Of a stretch of DNA of 48,618 nt, positions 28,070-37,096 are shown one piece after another; position 1 is the stretch's first letter; each line of letters starts with the position of its first letter. The notes under the pieces were generated by a model. That model did not search any database. It saw only the letters and a program-made list of their open reading frames with translations, and had not been told where the DNA came from. The position numbers and the translations under genes are program-made. Source of the DNA: Polaromonas sp. UBA4122 (GTDB taxonomy: Bacteria; Pseudomonadota; Gammaproteobacteria; Burkholderiales; Burkholderiaceae_C). The DNA is taken from NCBI GenBank assembly GCA_002381615.1, contig DFWY01000084.1, forward strand, positions 30,158 to 78,775, in the 5' to 3' direction.

Positions 28070-28638
28070 CGTTCCTTGGCCCCGGAAAAGGCGGCCTTGC
28101 GCGGTGCGCGCTTTGGCGATTCGCTGATCAAGCGCGTGGTTGAAACGCTCAAGGAAGAGTTTCCAAAGCTCAAGACATTTGCCACGCTTTCGCCGATTCC
28201 GGGATTTCGGAGTTGGCTGGGCAAGAATGCGGCCGCCATGCTTTCGACACTGGGCGACAAGGAGCGCTCAGCGCTGGGTCGCGCCATCGGTGTTGAGCCG
28301 CCCACAGCAGGACCCTTGCTGTCTGCCGCCGAAGACGCGCTGGCCTTGCCTGAGAAATCGCCTGTCCGCCTGATGCTGCTGCAATGTGCAGCGCATTACC
28401 TGGGTCAGGTACTGCAAGAGGGCAAGCCCATCGACCCGGTGGCGCGCTTTCATCTGGGCAACGGCGCTCGCATTGAGCGGATCAACTGGGCTGGCGACCC
28501 TTCACCCAAAGGGCTCAAACAGTCTTACGGCTTGATGGTGAATTACCTTTACAACTTGAAGCGCCTGGACAAGCACCGCGCCTTGCTTGCCGGGGGAAAA
28601 TCCCCGCATCGGCCAGCATTGAAGATTTGTATATTTGA
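28070..28638 (+). pseudogene. matA: Malonyl-CoA decarboxylase, C-terminal remnant
   Basis: The translation from about 28076 matches the C-terminal catalytic part of malonyl-CoA decarboxylase: LRGARFGDSLIKRVVE, LKTFATLSPIPGFRSWLG, ARFHLGNGARIERINWAGD and KGLKQSYGLMVNYLYNL. Only about 185 of the usual 400-450 residues are present, and the N-terminal helical domain is absent. Near 28597-28601 one base is missing from an A run; restoring it gives an end reading PASASIEDLYI with a stop at 28636-28638. The intact enzyme converts malonyl-CoA to acetyl-CoA and is the usual partner of MatB, which survives at 40137-41657. No start codon with a ribosome-binding site is seen. Confidence 0.85.
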
Positions 28639-28658
28639 TCTGTACTTAGAACTTGTCC

Positions 28659-28825
28659 GGCCTCAGGACCTTCCTTGTGGGCTATGGTGTGTTCCGTTTC
28701 ATCGCCGAGTTTTCCCCCGAGCCTGACGACTTTCTCGAGGTCTTCGCCTTGGGCATGAGCATGGGCCAATGTTTGAGTGTGCCCATGATTTTTGGGGGGC
28801 GGGACTGTGGTGGTGGTTCGGGAAA
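28659..28825 (+). pseudogene. Partial second copy of the lgt 3' end
   Basis: The segment encodes [20 protein letters not shown] and ALGMSMGQ, clearly related to the C-terminus of the intact lgt 1 kb upstream; the DNA looks about 80 percent identical. It lacks everything upstream and soon runs into unrelated sequence. It marks a duplication or rearrangement boundary between the malonyl-CoA decarboxylase remnant and the GntR gene. Confidence 0.8.
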
Positions 28826-28849
28826 ATCACGGCACGTTGTCCCTGAACA

Positions 28850-28869
28850 AGCCAACGGAATAGTTGGCT
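28850..28869. other. Hairpin after the GntR gene
   Basis: AGCCAAC (28850-28856) pairs with GTTGGCT (28863-28869), just past the stop of the minus-strand regulator gene. The T run is weak, so its role as a terminator is uncertain. Confidence 0.4.
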
Positions 28870-28871
28870 CT

Positions 28872-29603
28872 TTATGTGGTCAGTGCATCTTTGGTTTTTG
28901 GTGCCAGATTCCGCGGCGCGGATGGTACGAGCTGCAATGCGTTGATCTGCGCTAATTCCATTTGCGCCAAGCCTGCGAGCAGGTCAGTAAAGCGCTCCCC
29001 CTGCACCACGACATGCCCCCGTATTGTGGCGGCAGCTCGTTCTTCATCATTCTCACGAAGGGCGTCGAGAATGGTTTGATGCTCATCGAATGATTTTTTT
29101 AGGCGATTATGGACCCGCAGTTGCAGCCGCCGGTAAGGCCTGAGCTTGCGTTGGAGCGCAAACGCCTGCTCGCTTAAGTAGGTGTTGTGTCCGGCCAGGT
29201 AAATTTTGTGGTGGAAGTCTTCATTGGCATAGAAGTAGGCGTCAGGGTCGCTGCTTGCCGCTGCGTTGCGGCACTGTTCATGGGCTGACTCCAATGCCAG
29301 CAGCTCTGCTTCGGTTATCCGCCGCGCGGCCAGCCGCGCACACATGGACTCAAGTTCCCCCATCACCTCAAACATTTCGATCAAACGCTGTGGTGTGACC
29401 CGCGCCACCACCGCACCGCGCCGGGGGCGTATTTCCAGCAGACCTTCACCAGCCAGCAGACTGATTGCTTCGCGGATCGGGGTTCTTGATACGTTGAACC
29501 GATTAGCGAGATCGGTCTCGTCAAGATGCGCGCCGGGCATCAAGAGGCCGGTGGCAATCTCTTCCTCAATGGCTTCGCGTAAATACTCTGATAACTTGCT
29601 CAT
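28872..29603 (-). CDS. GntR-family regulator (FadR/FCD type), probable malonate regulator
   Basis: 243 residues. The N-terminal winged helix (about 28-68, [20 protein letters not shown]) is followed by an FCD ligand-binding domain with the metal-binding pattern seen in FadR-like regulators ([15 protein letters not shown], then [10 protein letters not shown]). It is divergent from the TRAP-mdc operon with 201 bp between the starts. MatR of Rhizobium, which controls malonate genes, belongs to the same superfamily, so a malonate-responsive role is likely by context. Three related half-sites lie in the gap. Confidence 0.92.
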   Translation of the reverse strand: MSKLSEYLREAIEEEIATGLLMPGAHLDETDLANRFNVSRTPIREAISLLAGEGLLEIRPRRGAVVARVTPQRLIEMFEVMGELESMCARLAARRITEAELLALESAHEQCRNAAASSDPDAYFYANEDFHHKIYLAGHNTYLSEQAFALQRKLRPYRRLQLRVHNRLKKSFDEHQTILDALRENDEERAAATIRGHVVVQGERFTDLLAGLAQMELAQINALQLVPSAPRNLAPKTKDALTT

Positions 29604-29612
29604 GCAATTATT

Positions 29613-29697
29613 CTATATGTCTGATGTATGCCTTAACGATCTCATCTGTATTTTCTAGGGTATTCACCTAATACATAGACTATATGTCTGTATACAT
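29613..29697. promoter_or_regulatory. Candidate GntR operators in the divergent promoter region
   Basis: CTATATGTCTG occurs twice, 67 bp apart (29613 and 29680). The shared half-site ATACA(N0-2)AGAC occurs at 29619-29629 (minus), 29671-29680 (plus) and 29686-29693 (minus); the last two form an imperfect palindrome around TATATG. One site is 16 bp from the regulator start and the pair is about 110 bp from the TRAP operon start. The rest of the gap is AT-rich. Confidence 0.5.
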
Positions 29698-29804
29698 AAT
29701 TCAGTCAAATCCAATTTTTTGCGATTTTTTTATAATTTTTATTCCCTACTTTTCGAATAGAGGCGGTGAAAAATTGCCCATCCATTTCAACCAAGGAGAC
29801 AACA

Positions 29805-30827
29805 ATGACTTTGACAAGACGAAATTTCATCGGTTCTGTGGGCGGTGCCGCTCTCGGTGGGCTGGCGGATGGGGCTTGGGCCCAAGCCGGAGGGGGATTG
29901 AAAATCTCCCACCAGTTTCCCGGTGGATCCCTGACAGAGGGCGACTTTCGTGATCGGCTGTGCCGGCGGTTTGCAGTCGAGGTCGAAAAGAGAACGGGTG
30001 GGGCACTTAAGGGCTCTGTCTACCCTGGTTCATCGCTGATGAAGACGAACGCCCAGTTCTCGTCGATGCGTAAAGGCGCGCTCGACATGAGTCTGGTGCC
30101 GCTGTCGTATGCTGGCGGCGAGGTGGCCGAGACTAACATCGGCCTGATGCCTGCGCTGGTGCCGAGCTATGAGCAAGGCGCGGCCTGGAAGACCGCCGAG
30201 GTTGGAAAACTGCTTGCCAAGGTGCTCGACGACAAGGATGTGATCATCGTCAGCTGGGTCTGGCAGGCCGGCGGGGTGGCCAGCCGGTCCAGGCCGCTGG
30301 TGACGCCCAACGATGCCAAGGGCCTGAAGGTGCGCGGTGGCAGCCGCGAGATGGACATGATGCTCAAGCAAGCCGGCGCTTCGGTTATCACGCTGCCCTC
30401 GAACGAGATTTACGCCGCGATGCAGACCGGTGCGATGGAAGCAGCGATGACCTCAAGCACCAGCTTCATCTCGTTCAAGCTCGAAGAGATCGCCAAGCAC
30501 CTGACCTCCGGTCGCAACAGGACCTACTGGTTCATGTTCGAGCCGCTGATGATCTCGAAAGAGGTGTTCGGCAAGCTGCCCAAGGCCCAGCAGGATGTGG
30601 TCATGGCGGTGGGTGCCGAACTCGAAGTCTTCGCCCGCGACGCCGCCCGCGCGGACGATCAGGCTGTTGTCGACATCTACGCGAAGGCAGGCGCCAAGGT
30701 CTATGACATGGACGAGGCCACGCTTAAGAAATGGCAGGTCATCGCGCGCGAGACGGCGTGGAAAGACTTCGGCGGGAAAAGCGAGTCCTGCGCTGCGCTG
30801 CTGAAAGCCGCACAAAAACTGCTATGA
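29805..30827 (+). CDS. TRAP transporter substrate-binding protein (DctP), likely for malonate
   Basis: 340 residues from ATG 29805 after CCAAGGAGACAACA. The N-terminus is a twin-arginine signal (TLTRRNFIGSVGGAALGG) ending near AWAQA, so the protein is probably exported folded. The mature part is a DctP-type binding protein (KISHQFPGGSLTEGD; GLKVRGGSREMDMMLKQAGA). The stop overlaps the DctQ start in ATGA. MatPQM of Sinorhizobium meliloti is a known malonate TRAP system, and linkage to mdc genes suggests the same substrate here. Confidence 0.93.
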   Translation: MTLTRRNFIGSVGGAALGGLADGAWAQAGGGLKISHQFPGGSLTEGDFRDRLCRRFAVEVEKRTGGALKGSVYPGSSLMKTNAQFSSMRKGALDMSLVPLSYAGGEVAETNIGLMPALVPSYEQGAAWKTAEVGKLLAKVLDDKDVIIVSWVWQAGGVASRSRPLVTPNDAKGLKVRGGSREMDMMLKQAGASVITLPSNEIYAAMQTGAMEAAMTSSTSFISFKLEEIAKHLTSGRNRTYWFMFEPLMISKEVFGKLPKAQQDVVMAVGAELEVFARDAARADDQAVVDIYAKAGAKVYDMDEATLKKWQVIARETAWKDFGGKSESCAALLKAAQKLL

Positions 30828-31396
30828 CCCATGGTATTGAAATCGGGTCTGCCATAGTTGGCATTGATCCCGACACGCCGAGGCTACTGCAACCGCTGGC
30901 CCGCGTGCTGCTGCGGGTCAATCAGGCCTTGGTCACGCTGGGCATGATCGCGTTGCTCGTGGCCTCGGTCGTGCTAACTTACAGCGTGATTTCACGCTAC
31001 GTGATGAAAGCCTCCACTGACTGGCAGGACGAAGCGGCGGTATTCTGCCTCGTCGGCGCCACCTTTCTGTGCAGCGCGTTCGTGCAGGCGTTGCGTGGCC
31101 ATGTGGCCATCGAAGCCGTCGCGGGCATGCTGCCGAGGTCGCTGAACCGGCTGCGCCTCATGCTCGTTGACCTGTTGGGCGTGATGTTCTGCACCTTCTT
31201 CGCGTGGAAGTCATGGACGCTATTCCACGAGGCTTGGGCCGAGCACCAAACCACCTCGTCCTCGTGGGCGCCACCCCTATGGATTCCATATGGGTTCATG
31301 GCGGCGGGCATGACGCTGCTTAGCCTGCAGCTATTCGTGCAACTCAGTGCCCGCGTCAATGCGCTCACGAAGAAGCCCGTGGGAGTCACCGAATGA
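30824..31396 (+). CDS. TRAP transporter small permease (DctQ)
   Basis: 190 residues from ATG 30824, overlapping the binding-protein stop by 4 bp. Four membrane helices are expected, the first near residues 35-58 (LVTLGMIALLVASVVLTY). The DWQDEAAVFCLVGATFLCSAF segment is typical of DctQ proteins, which form the small membrane subunit of the sodium-driven TRAP importer. The next gene again starts in an ATGA overlap. Confidence 0.92.
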   Translation: MTHGIEIGSAIVGIDPDTPRLLQPLARVLLRVNQALVTLGMIALLVASVVLTYSVISRYVMKASTDWQDEAAVFCLVGATFLCSAFVQALRGHVAIEAVAGMLPRSLNRLRLMLVDLLGVMFCTFFAWKSWTLFHEAWAEHQTTSSSWAPPLWIPYGFMAAGMTLLSLQLFVQLSARVNALTKKPVGVTE

Positions 31397-32754
31397 CCAT
31401 GCTCACACTTGGCCTGATGTTTGGGGCGGTGACGTTGATCTTCATGTTCTCGGGTGCGCCGATCTCCTTCGCGCTGGGCAGCGTGGCGGTGCTCTTCATG
31501 TACCTGTTCATGCCGGCTTCGGCGCTCAACACCGTTACGCAAAATGTGTACGAGGAGATGGCAAGCATCACGCTGCTGTCGATTCCACTCTTCATCCTGA
31601 AGGGAGCAGCGATCGGCAGGTCGCGCGCGGGTCAGGACCTTTACGCGGCGATGCACGTGTGGATGGGCCGCATCCCCGGCGGTCTGGGCATTGCCAATGT
31701 GTTTGCCTGCGCCCTGTTCGCGGCCATGGCTGGCTCCAGCCCGGCCACCTGCTCGGCCATCGGCAGCGCCGGCATCCCGGAAATGCGCAAGCGCGGCTAC
31801 TCGCCGGGCTTTGCCGCCGGCATCATCGCCGCGGGAGGCACGCTGGGCATCCTGCTGCCGCCGTCGATCACGATGATTCTCTATGCGGTCGCAGCCGAGC
31901 AGTCACTCGGGCGGCTATTCCTTGCCGGCATCTTTCCCGGCGTGCTGCTGGTGATGTTGTTCGCTGGTTATGCGGTTCTGCGCTATCGCAAGGAATACAA
32001 GCTCGCCGAGGCCGAGTACAAGCGGTCGGGCACGGCTTCGGCGCTGCTGGCAAACGAAACCTTCACGACCCGCCAGAAGTTTGAGATGCTGCCGCGCGTT
32101 GTGCCTTTCGTGCTGCTGCTGATCGGCGTGATGGTCGCGCTATACGGCGGCTTTGCCACGCCGTCCGAGACCGCTGGACTGGGTGCCCTGCTCGCATTGG
32201 CGTTGATTGCGTTGATCTATGGCGTGTGGCGTCCGAAAGATGTGGCGCCCATCCTCACCTCGACGTTGAGAGAGTCGACCATGCTGATGATGATCATCGG
32301 CATGTCGCTGCTTTTCTCGTACGTGATGAGCTATCTGCACATCAGCCAGTCCACTGCGGAATGGGTCGTCGGCATGCACCTGTCAAAGTGGTTCCTGCTC
32401 GCAACGATTCTGGTGATGGTTATGCTGCTCGGCTTCTTCCTGCCGCCGGTCAGTATCATCCTCATGACGGCGCCCATCATCCTGCCGCCGCTCAAGGCCG
32501 CGGGCTTCGACCTGATCTGGTTCGGCGTGCTGATGACGATCGTGATGGAGACCGGTCTAATCCATCCGCCAGTGGGTTTGAACCTCTTCGTCATCAAGAA
32601 CATCGCACCTGACATTTCCCTCAACGACATCATCTGGGGTGTGCTGCCCTTTGTGGGTTTGATGCTGCTGGCGGTGGTGCTGATCTGCGTGTTTCCCGGC
32701 ATTGCCACCGCGCTACCGGACGCGGTGATGGGCGCGGTCGCTGTCAGGCCATGA
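31393..32754 (+). CDS. TRAP transporter large permease (DctM)
   Basis: 453 residues with about twelve membrane helices. It is the sodium-coupled translocation subunit of the TRAP importer. Family features include FSGAPISFALGSVAVLF, the conserved AAMAGSSPATCSAIGSAGIP stretch and LGFFLPPVSIILMTAPIILP. It is coupled by ATGA overlaps to both DctQ upstream and mdcA downstream, placing uptake and decarboxylation in one operon. In known mdc clusters uptake is often by MdcLM or MdcF; none of these is present here. Confidence 0.95.
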   Translation: MTMLTLGLMFGAVTLIFMFSGAPISFALGSVAVLFMYLFMPASALNTVTQNVYEEMASITLLSIPLFILKGAAIGRSRAGQDLYAAMHVWMGRIPGGLGIANVFACALFAAMAGSSPATCSAIGSAGIPEMRKRGYSPGFAAGIIAAGGTLGILLPPSITMILYAVAAEQSLGRLFLAGIFPGVLLVMLFAGYAVLRYRKEYKLAEAEYKRSGTASALLANETFTTRQKFEMLPRVVPFVLLLIGVMVALYGGFATPSETAGLGALLALALIALIYGVWRPKDVAPILTSTLRESTMLMMIIGMSLLFSYVMSYLHISQSTAEWVVGMHLSKWFLLATILVMVMLLGFFLPPVSIILMTAPIILPPLKAAGFDLIWFGVLMTIVMETGLIHPPVGLNLFVIKNIAPDISLNDIIWGVLPFVGLMLLAVVLICVFPGIATALPDAVMGAVAVRP

Positions 32755-34433
32755 ACGCCCACGCCGAGCCACGTGCCTGGAATACCCGGGCTGCCAACCG
32801 CACGCAACGTCTGGCGCGGGTGGCCGGCGCACTTGGCCCGGCGCTACAGGGTAAGAGCGTGGCCAGCGAACACGCAGTCGCGCTGCTCAATGCGGTGCTC
32901 GAACCCTTCGACCGCGTCTGCCTGGAGGGCAACAACCAGAAGCAGGCCGATTTCCTGGCACGGGCGCTGGTGCAGGTGGACCCGCAACAGATACACGACC
33001 TGCACATGGTGCAGTCGGTGCTCGCATTGCCCGAGCACCTTGACGTGTTCGAGAACGGTATCGCATCCAAGCTTGACTTCTCGTTTTCCGGCCCGCAAGC
33101 GTCGCGCCTGGCGCAATTGGTGTCTCAAGGCCGCCTGCAGATTGGCGCAATCCACACCTACCTCGAACTCTTCGGCCGCTACTTCATGGACCTGACACCC
33201 CGGGTCTCGTTGATCGCCGCGCATGCGGCCGATGCCCAGGGCAACCTCTACACCGGGCCGAACACCGAAGACACGCCCGCCATCGTCGAGGCCACGGCGT
33301 TCAGCGGCGGCATTGTGATCGCGCAAGTCAACGAGATCGTCGACAAGGTGCCGCGCGTCGATGTGCCGGCCGGCTGGGTCGACTACGTCATCCTCGCGCC
33401 CACGCCCAACGTCATCGAGCCGCTGTTCACACGCGACCCGGCGCAGATATCCGAGATCCAGGTGCTGATGGCGATGATGGCGATCAAAGGTATCTACGCC
33501 GAATATGGCGTGCAGCGTTTGAACCATGGCATCGGCTTCGACACCGCGGCCATCGAACTGCTGCTGCCTACCTACGGCGAATCGTTGGGCCTGCGCGGCA
33601 AGATATGCAAGCATTGGGCGCTGAACCCGCACCCGGCGCTGATTCCCGCCATCGAAGCGGGCTGGGTCGAATCGATCCACTCGTTCGGCTCCGAACTAGG
33701 CATGGAAAACTATATTCGTGCCCGCTCTGATGTATTTTTCATCGGCGCCGATGGAAGCCTGCGCAGCAACCGTGCGTTCTGCCAGGCGGCGGGCCACTAT
33801 GCCTGCGACCTGTTCATCGGATCCACCTTGCAGATCGATCTCGCGGGTAACAGCTCCACCGCCACGCTGGGCCGCATCGCCGGCTTCGGCGGTGCACCCA
33901 ACATGGGCGCTGATGCGCGCGGCCGGCGCCACACCAGCCCGGCGTGGCTGAAGGCTGGGCGCGAGGCCCGCACCGGGCTGTCCGGTGCACGCGGCACGCC
34001 GCGTGGGCAGAAGCTCGTGGTGCAGATGGTCGAGACCTTTCGCGAGCACATGCAGCCAGCTTTCGTCGAGACGCTCGATGCCTGGCAGCTTGCCGATCAG
34101 TCCGGCATGGCCTTGCCGCCCATCATGATCTACGGCGAGGATGTGACCCACATCCTTACCGAAGAGGGCATTGCGAATCTGTTGCTGTGCCGTAGCGATG
34201 AAGAACGCGAGCAGGCAATCCGCGGTGTGGCGGGCTTTACGGTTGTGGGTCTGGCTCGTGATCGCCGCATGGTCGAGAATTTGCGGGATAGAGGCGTGAT
34301 CCGCCGTCCCGAAGACATTGGTATCGACCCGCGCAGCGCTACACGGAACCTGTTGGCAGCACGCTCCATGCGCGATTTGGTCCGCGCATCGGGCGGACTG
34401 TACCAGCCGCCCAAGCGTTTCAGAAACTGGTGA
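32751..34433 (+). CDS. mdcA: Malonate decarboxylase alpha subunit (acetyl-S-ACP:malonate ACP transferase)
   Basis: 560 residues. MdcA exchanges acetyl for malonyl on the acyl carrier subunit MdcC, releasing acetate. It belongs to the CoA-transferase superfamily: RVCLEGNNQKQADFLARAL, SFGSELGMENYIRARSDVFF and GRIAGFGGAPNMGADARGR are typical. It starts in an ATGA overlap with the TRAP permease. The gene order A-C-D-E-G-B-H that follows matches Acinetobacter-type clusters. Confidence 0.96.
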   Translation: MNAHAEPRAWNTRAANRTQRLARVAGALGPALQGKSVASEHAVALLNAVLEPFDRVCLEGNNQKQADFLARALVQVDPQQIHDLHMVQSVLALPEHLDVFENGIASKLDFSFSGPQASRLAQLVSQGRLQIGAIHTYLELFGRYFMDLTPRVSLIAAHAADAQGNLYTGPNTEDTPAIVEATAFSGGIVIAQVNEIVDKVPRVDVPAGWVDYVILAPTPNVIEPLFTRDPAQISEIQVLMAMMAIKGIYAEYGVQRLNHGIGFDTAAIELLLPTYGESLGLRGKICKHWALNPHPALIPAIEAGWVESIHSFGSELGMENYIRARSDVFFIGADGSLRSNRAFCQAAGHYACDLFIGSTLQIDLAGNSSTATLGRIAGFGGAPNMGADARGRRHTSPAWLKAGREARTGLSGARGTPRGQKLVVQMVETFREHMQPAFVETLDAWQLADQSGMALPPIMIYGEDVTHILTEEGIANLLLCRSDEEREQAIRGVAGFTVVGLARDRRMVENLRDRGVIRRPEDIGIDPRSATRNLLAARSMRDLVRASGGLYQPPKRFRNW

Positions 34434-34456
34434 TTCAGAAAACCGCAGAGGTCCCC

Positions 34457-34774
34457 ATGAGCATTCCCACAAGGATTGAAGTCCTCACATTTGAATTTCC
34501 CGGTACAAAGCCCGCGGGCAAATTTTCCCCGGTGCTGGTTGGCGTCGTCGGCTCCGGAAATCTGGAAGTGATGCTTGAGCCTGCAACGTCAATGCAATGC
34601 GTTTTTCATGTGGAAACCTCTGCCCGTGGCTTCAGAACCATTTGGGAGGCCGTGGTGCGGAATTTTCATGAACAGCACAAACTCTCAGGCGTCGTCGTCT
34701 CCATCAACGACATGGGGGCTACACCGGCCGTTGTCAGTCTGCGGCTTAACCAGGCCGTATCGGAGTTGACATGA
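34457..34774 (+). CDS. mdcC: Malonate decarboxylase acyl carrier protein (delta subunit)
   Basis: 105 residues from ATG 34457 (MSIPTRIEVLTFEFPG), preceded by CAGAGG; a GTG at 34430 is an alternative. Ser33 in VGSGNLEVMLEP is the expected attachment site of the 2'-(5''-triphosphoribosyl)-3'-dephospho-CoA group, which MdcB makes and MdcG attaches. Acetyl and malonyl groups are carried on this arm. The stop overlaps the mdcD start in ATGA. Confidence 0.95.
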   Translation: MSIPTRIEVLTFEFPGTKPAGKFSPVLVGVVGSGNLEVMLEPATSMQCVFHVETSARGFRTIWEAVVRNFHEQHKLSGVVVSINDMGATPAVVSLRLNQAVSELT

Positions 34775-35673
34775 CCGTAGCGCCCACTATCAGCTATCTG
34801 GAATGTTCGGCGCGCGAGCGTCTGGCCTACCTGCTTGATGCTGGCAGCTTCCAGGAATGGCTGGGTCCGGCGCAGCGGCTGACCAGCCCGCACTTGGCAC
34901 AGCTTGGCGTCCCTTCCGCTTTTGATGACGGCGTTGTCATCGGACGCGGTGCGATTGGCGGGCAGCCGGTTATGGTGGCGGCCCAGGAAGGCGCCTTCAT
35001 GGGAGGCGGCGTTGGCGAAGTGCATGGGGCCAAACTGACCGGCCTGCTGCGGCGCGCCCAGCGCGACAGGCCCGCCGCAGTACTGTTGTTGGCCGAGTCG
35101 GGCGGGGTGCGTTTGCATGAAGCCAATGCCGGCCTCATTGCCGTGTCGGAAGTGATGCGCGCGTTGCTGGACACGCGGGCGGCAGGCATCCCAGTAATTG
35201 TACTGATTGGCGGCGCTAACGGATGCTTTGGCGGCATGGGCATTGTCGCTCGTTGTGCCGACCACATTGTGATGAGTGACGTGGGGCGCATGGCGATGTC
35301 CGGTCCTGAAGTCATCGAGGCATCGCATGGCGTGGAAGAGTTCGATTCGCGCGATCGCGCACTCGTGTGGCGCACCACGGGCGGCAAGCATCGCTATTTG
35401 ACGGGCGACTGTGATCAGTTGGTGGAAGACGATGTGCAGGCTTTTCGTTCCGCTGCATTGAACGCACTGCCGGCGATCCGGCCGTTGACCCTTGACGCTT
35501 TGGAAGAAGAGCATACCCTGCTGGTGCGGCGCTTACAAGATGCCGGCGAGGGTGCCGACGCCATTGCGCTATGGGCGCGGCTGGGTATCTCGCAGGCTGC
35601 GCAGGTACCAGATATGGATGTAGACACAGTGCGATCCTTGCGCCATCCGTCAGCAGCCTTGGTTGCTCACTGA
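34771..35673 (+). CDS. mdcD: Malonate decarboxylase beta subunit
   Basis: 300 residues with a carboxyltransferase fold (crotonase superfamily). With MdcE it decarboxylates malonyl-S-ACP to acetyl-S-ACP. GAIGGQPVMVAAQEGAFMGG, LLAESGGVRLHEANAGL and GGANGCFGGMGIVA form the active-site and oxyanion region. No biotin protein or membrane decarboxylase gene (MadB type) is present, so this is the soluble biotin-independent enzyme. Confidence 0.95.
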   Translation: MTVAPTISYLECSARERLAYLLDAGSFQEWLGPAQRLTSPHLAQLGVPSAFDDGVVIGRGAIGGQPVMVAAQEGAFMGGGVGEVHGAKLTGLLRRAQRDRPAAVLLLAESGGVRLHEANAGLIAVSEVMRALLDTRAAGIPVIVLIGGANGCFGGMGIVARCADHIVMSDVGRMAMSGPEVIEASHGVEEFDSRDRALVWRTTGGKHRYLTGDCDQLVEDDVQAFRSAALNALPAIRPLTLDALEEEHTLLVRRLQDAGEGADAIALWARLGISQAAQVPDMDVDTVRSLRHPSAALVAH

Positions 35674-35684
35674 GGAGAACATTG

Positions 35685-36383
35685 ATGGAATGGAATACCC
35701 TGGCCCAGAAACTATTCGGCGCGTCTGCCGGCATTGTCGCCGAGGATGATTTTTTACATGGAACGGTGCAATTTGACGGGAACCCTCTGACGGTCATTGG
35801 CACAACGCACCATGCGCCGATTGGTGTGGCGTTAGCGCTGGCCCAGGCGCGGGCGGTGCTCGACACCATGGCCCGGTATCCAGGGCGGGCTATCCTGCTG
35901 CTGATCGATACCCAGGGGCAGCAACTGCGTCGGCGGGATGAGTTGCTCGGCATCAACCGTGCCATGGCGCATCTGGGCTGCTGTATCGATCTGGCACGTC
36001 GCCGTGGTCACCGCGTGATCGGACTGGTGTACGACCAGGCGCTGTCGGGTGGCTTCATTACCTCAGGTTTGATTGCGGATGCATGCTACGCACTGCCGGA
36101 AGCAGAGATTCGCGTCATGCGGATTCCTGCTATGGCTCGCGTCACCAAGCTCTCCGAAGAACACCTGACCCAGCTGTCTCAAGCTAACCCAGTGTTTGCG
36201 CCCGGCGTGCAGAACTACGTGGCTATGGGGGGGGTGCGGGGCCTTTGGCAGGGTGACCTGCAGTCCTCCTTGCGTGACGCACTGGCCACCACGCCGACAC
36301 AAGACGTGCGTGCACAAGACGGCGCTGCGCGCGGCGGCCGAAAACTGGCCGAATTCGTGATGCAGCAGGTGCTCTCCGCCTGA
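35685..36383 (+). CDS. mdcE: Malonate decarboxylase gamma subunit
   Basis: 232 residues from ATG 35685, 11 bp after mdcD, with ribosome-binding site TGAGGAGAACATTG; a longer upstream frame overlaps mdcD and is not needed. MdcE is the second carboxyltransferase-fold subunit of the decarboxylase. AILLLIDTQGQQLRRRDELLGIN and YDQALSGGFITSGLIADACY are recognisable. A run of seven G at 36227-36233 is kept in frame. Confidence 0.94.
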   Translation: MEWNTLAQKLFGASAGIVAEDDFLHGTVQFDGNPLTVIGTTHHAPIGVALALAQARAVLDTMARYPGRAILLLIDTQGQQLRRRDELLGINRAMAHLGCCIDLARRRGHRVIGLVYDQALSGGFITSGLIADACYALPEAEIRVMRIPAMARVTKLSEEHLTQLSQANPVFAPGVQNYVAMGGVRGLWQGDLQSSLRDALATTPTQDVRAQDGAARGGRKLAEFVMQQVLSA

Positions 36384-36403
36384 GTCATCTGGAGATTAGG
36401 GAC

Positions 36404-37096
36404 ATGGCAGCGCAGCGACGACATCAACTGGTGCGGCTCAGCAATGCAGGATGGGCCAGCGTGCTCTCGATGACATGGGATGAGCAGGCTCGCGAGTGTC
36501 TGGTCTATTGGGCAACGCATCATTTCCCTTTGGTAGTGACAAGGCAGGGCGCGGAGCTGCCAGAGGACATGCTTGCGCTTGGCTTGCCTGCCCCGCAGCG
36601 CTGGGAGCGGCGCAGGCTATGCGTGCAAGCGGCGCAATGGAATGTACTGTCCTTTGATGAATTTGCGCCAGCGCTTGCTGTTTACGGATTGCTGCCGCAG
36701 CCGGTGCGTCCCATGTGGCGCCAGCTGTGCGGTGAGCTAGCGAAGCTGCACGTGACAGCGCTTGTCTACGGCAGCTACGGCTGGCAATACATCACGGGAC
36801 TGGAATACCTACGTGACCAATCGGACCTGGATCTTTACCTCTTCGTGGACAGTCCCGATATAGCCGATGCGGTGTGCGAACTTCTCCACCATGCGACGAT
36901 GACCCATCCCCGGCTGGATGGAGAAGTCGCTTTTTATGATGGGTCCGCAGTGGCCTGGCGCGAGTGGCGGCAATGGCGAACAGGCCGGGTCGGTAGCGTG
37001 CTGGTCAAGCGGCTCAATGGTGTTGCCCTTGAGCGGGGAAAATCCTGGCTTCGGCAGCCACCAGGCGAACACATCGGCACCATGGCCGTGGCATGA
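36404..37096 (+). CDS. mdcG: Malonate decarboxylase holo-ACP synthase (phosphoribosyl-dephospho-CoA transferase)
   Basis: 230 residues. MdcG transfers the prosthetic group from 2'-(5''-triphosphoribosyl)-3'-dephospho-CoA to the serine of MdcC. A nucleotidyltransferase motif is visible: YGSYGWQ at 122-128 followed by Asp141 and Asp143 in SDLDLYL, the likely metal ligands. The ribosome-binding site is GGAGATTAGGGAC. It overlaps mdcB in ATGA. Confidence 0.94.
   Translation: MAAQRRHQLVRLSNAGWASVLSMTWDEQARECLVYWATHHFPLVVTRQGAELPEDMLALGLPAPQRWERRRLCVQAAQWNVLSFDEFAPALAVYGLLPQPVRPMWRQLCGELAKLHVTALVYGSYGWQYITGLEYLRDQSDLDLYLFVDSPDIADAVCELLHHATMTHPRLDGEVAFYDGSAVAWREWRQWRTGRVGSVLVKRLNGVALERGKSWLRQPPGEHIGTMAVA

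Noticed and set aside
36227-36233. Frameshift at the run of G in mdcE
   Set aside because: The frame continues through the run to a normal C-terminus, so the gene is intact as given.
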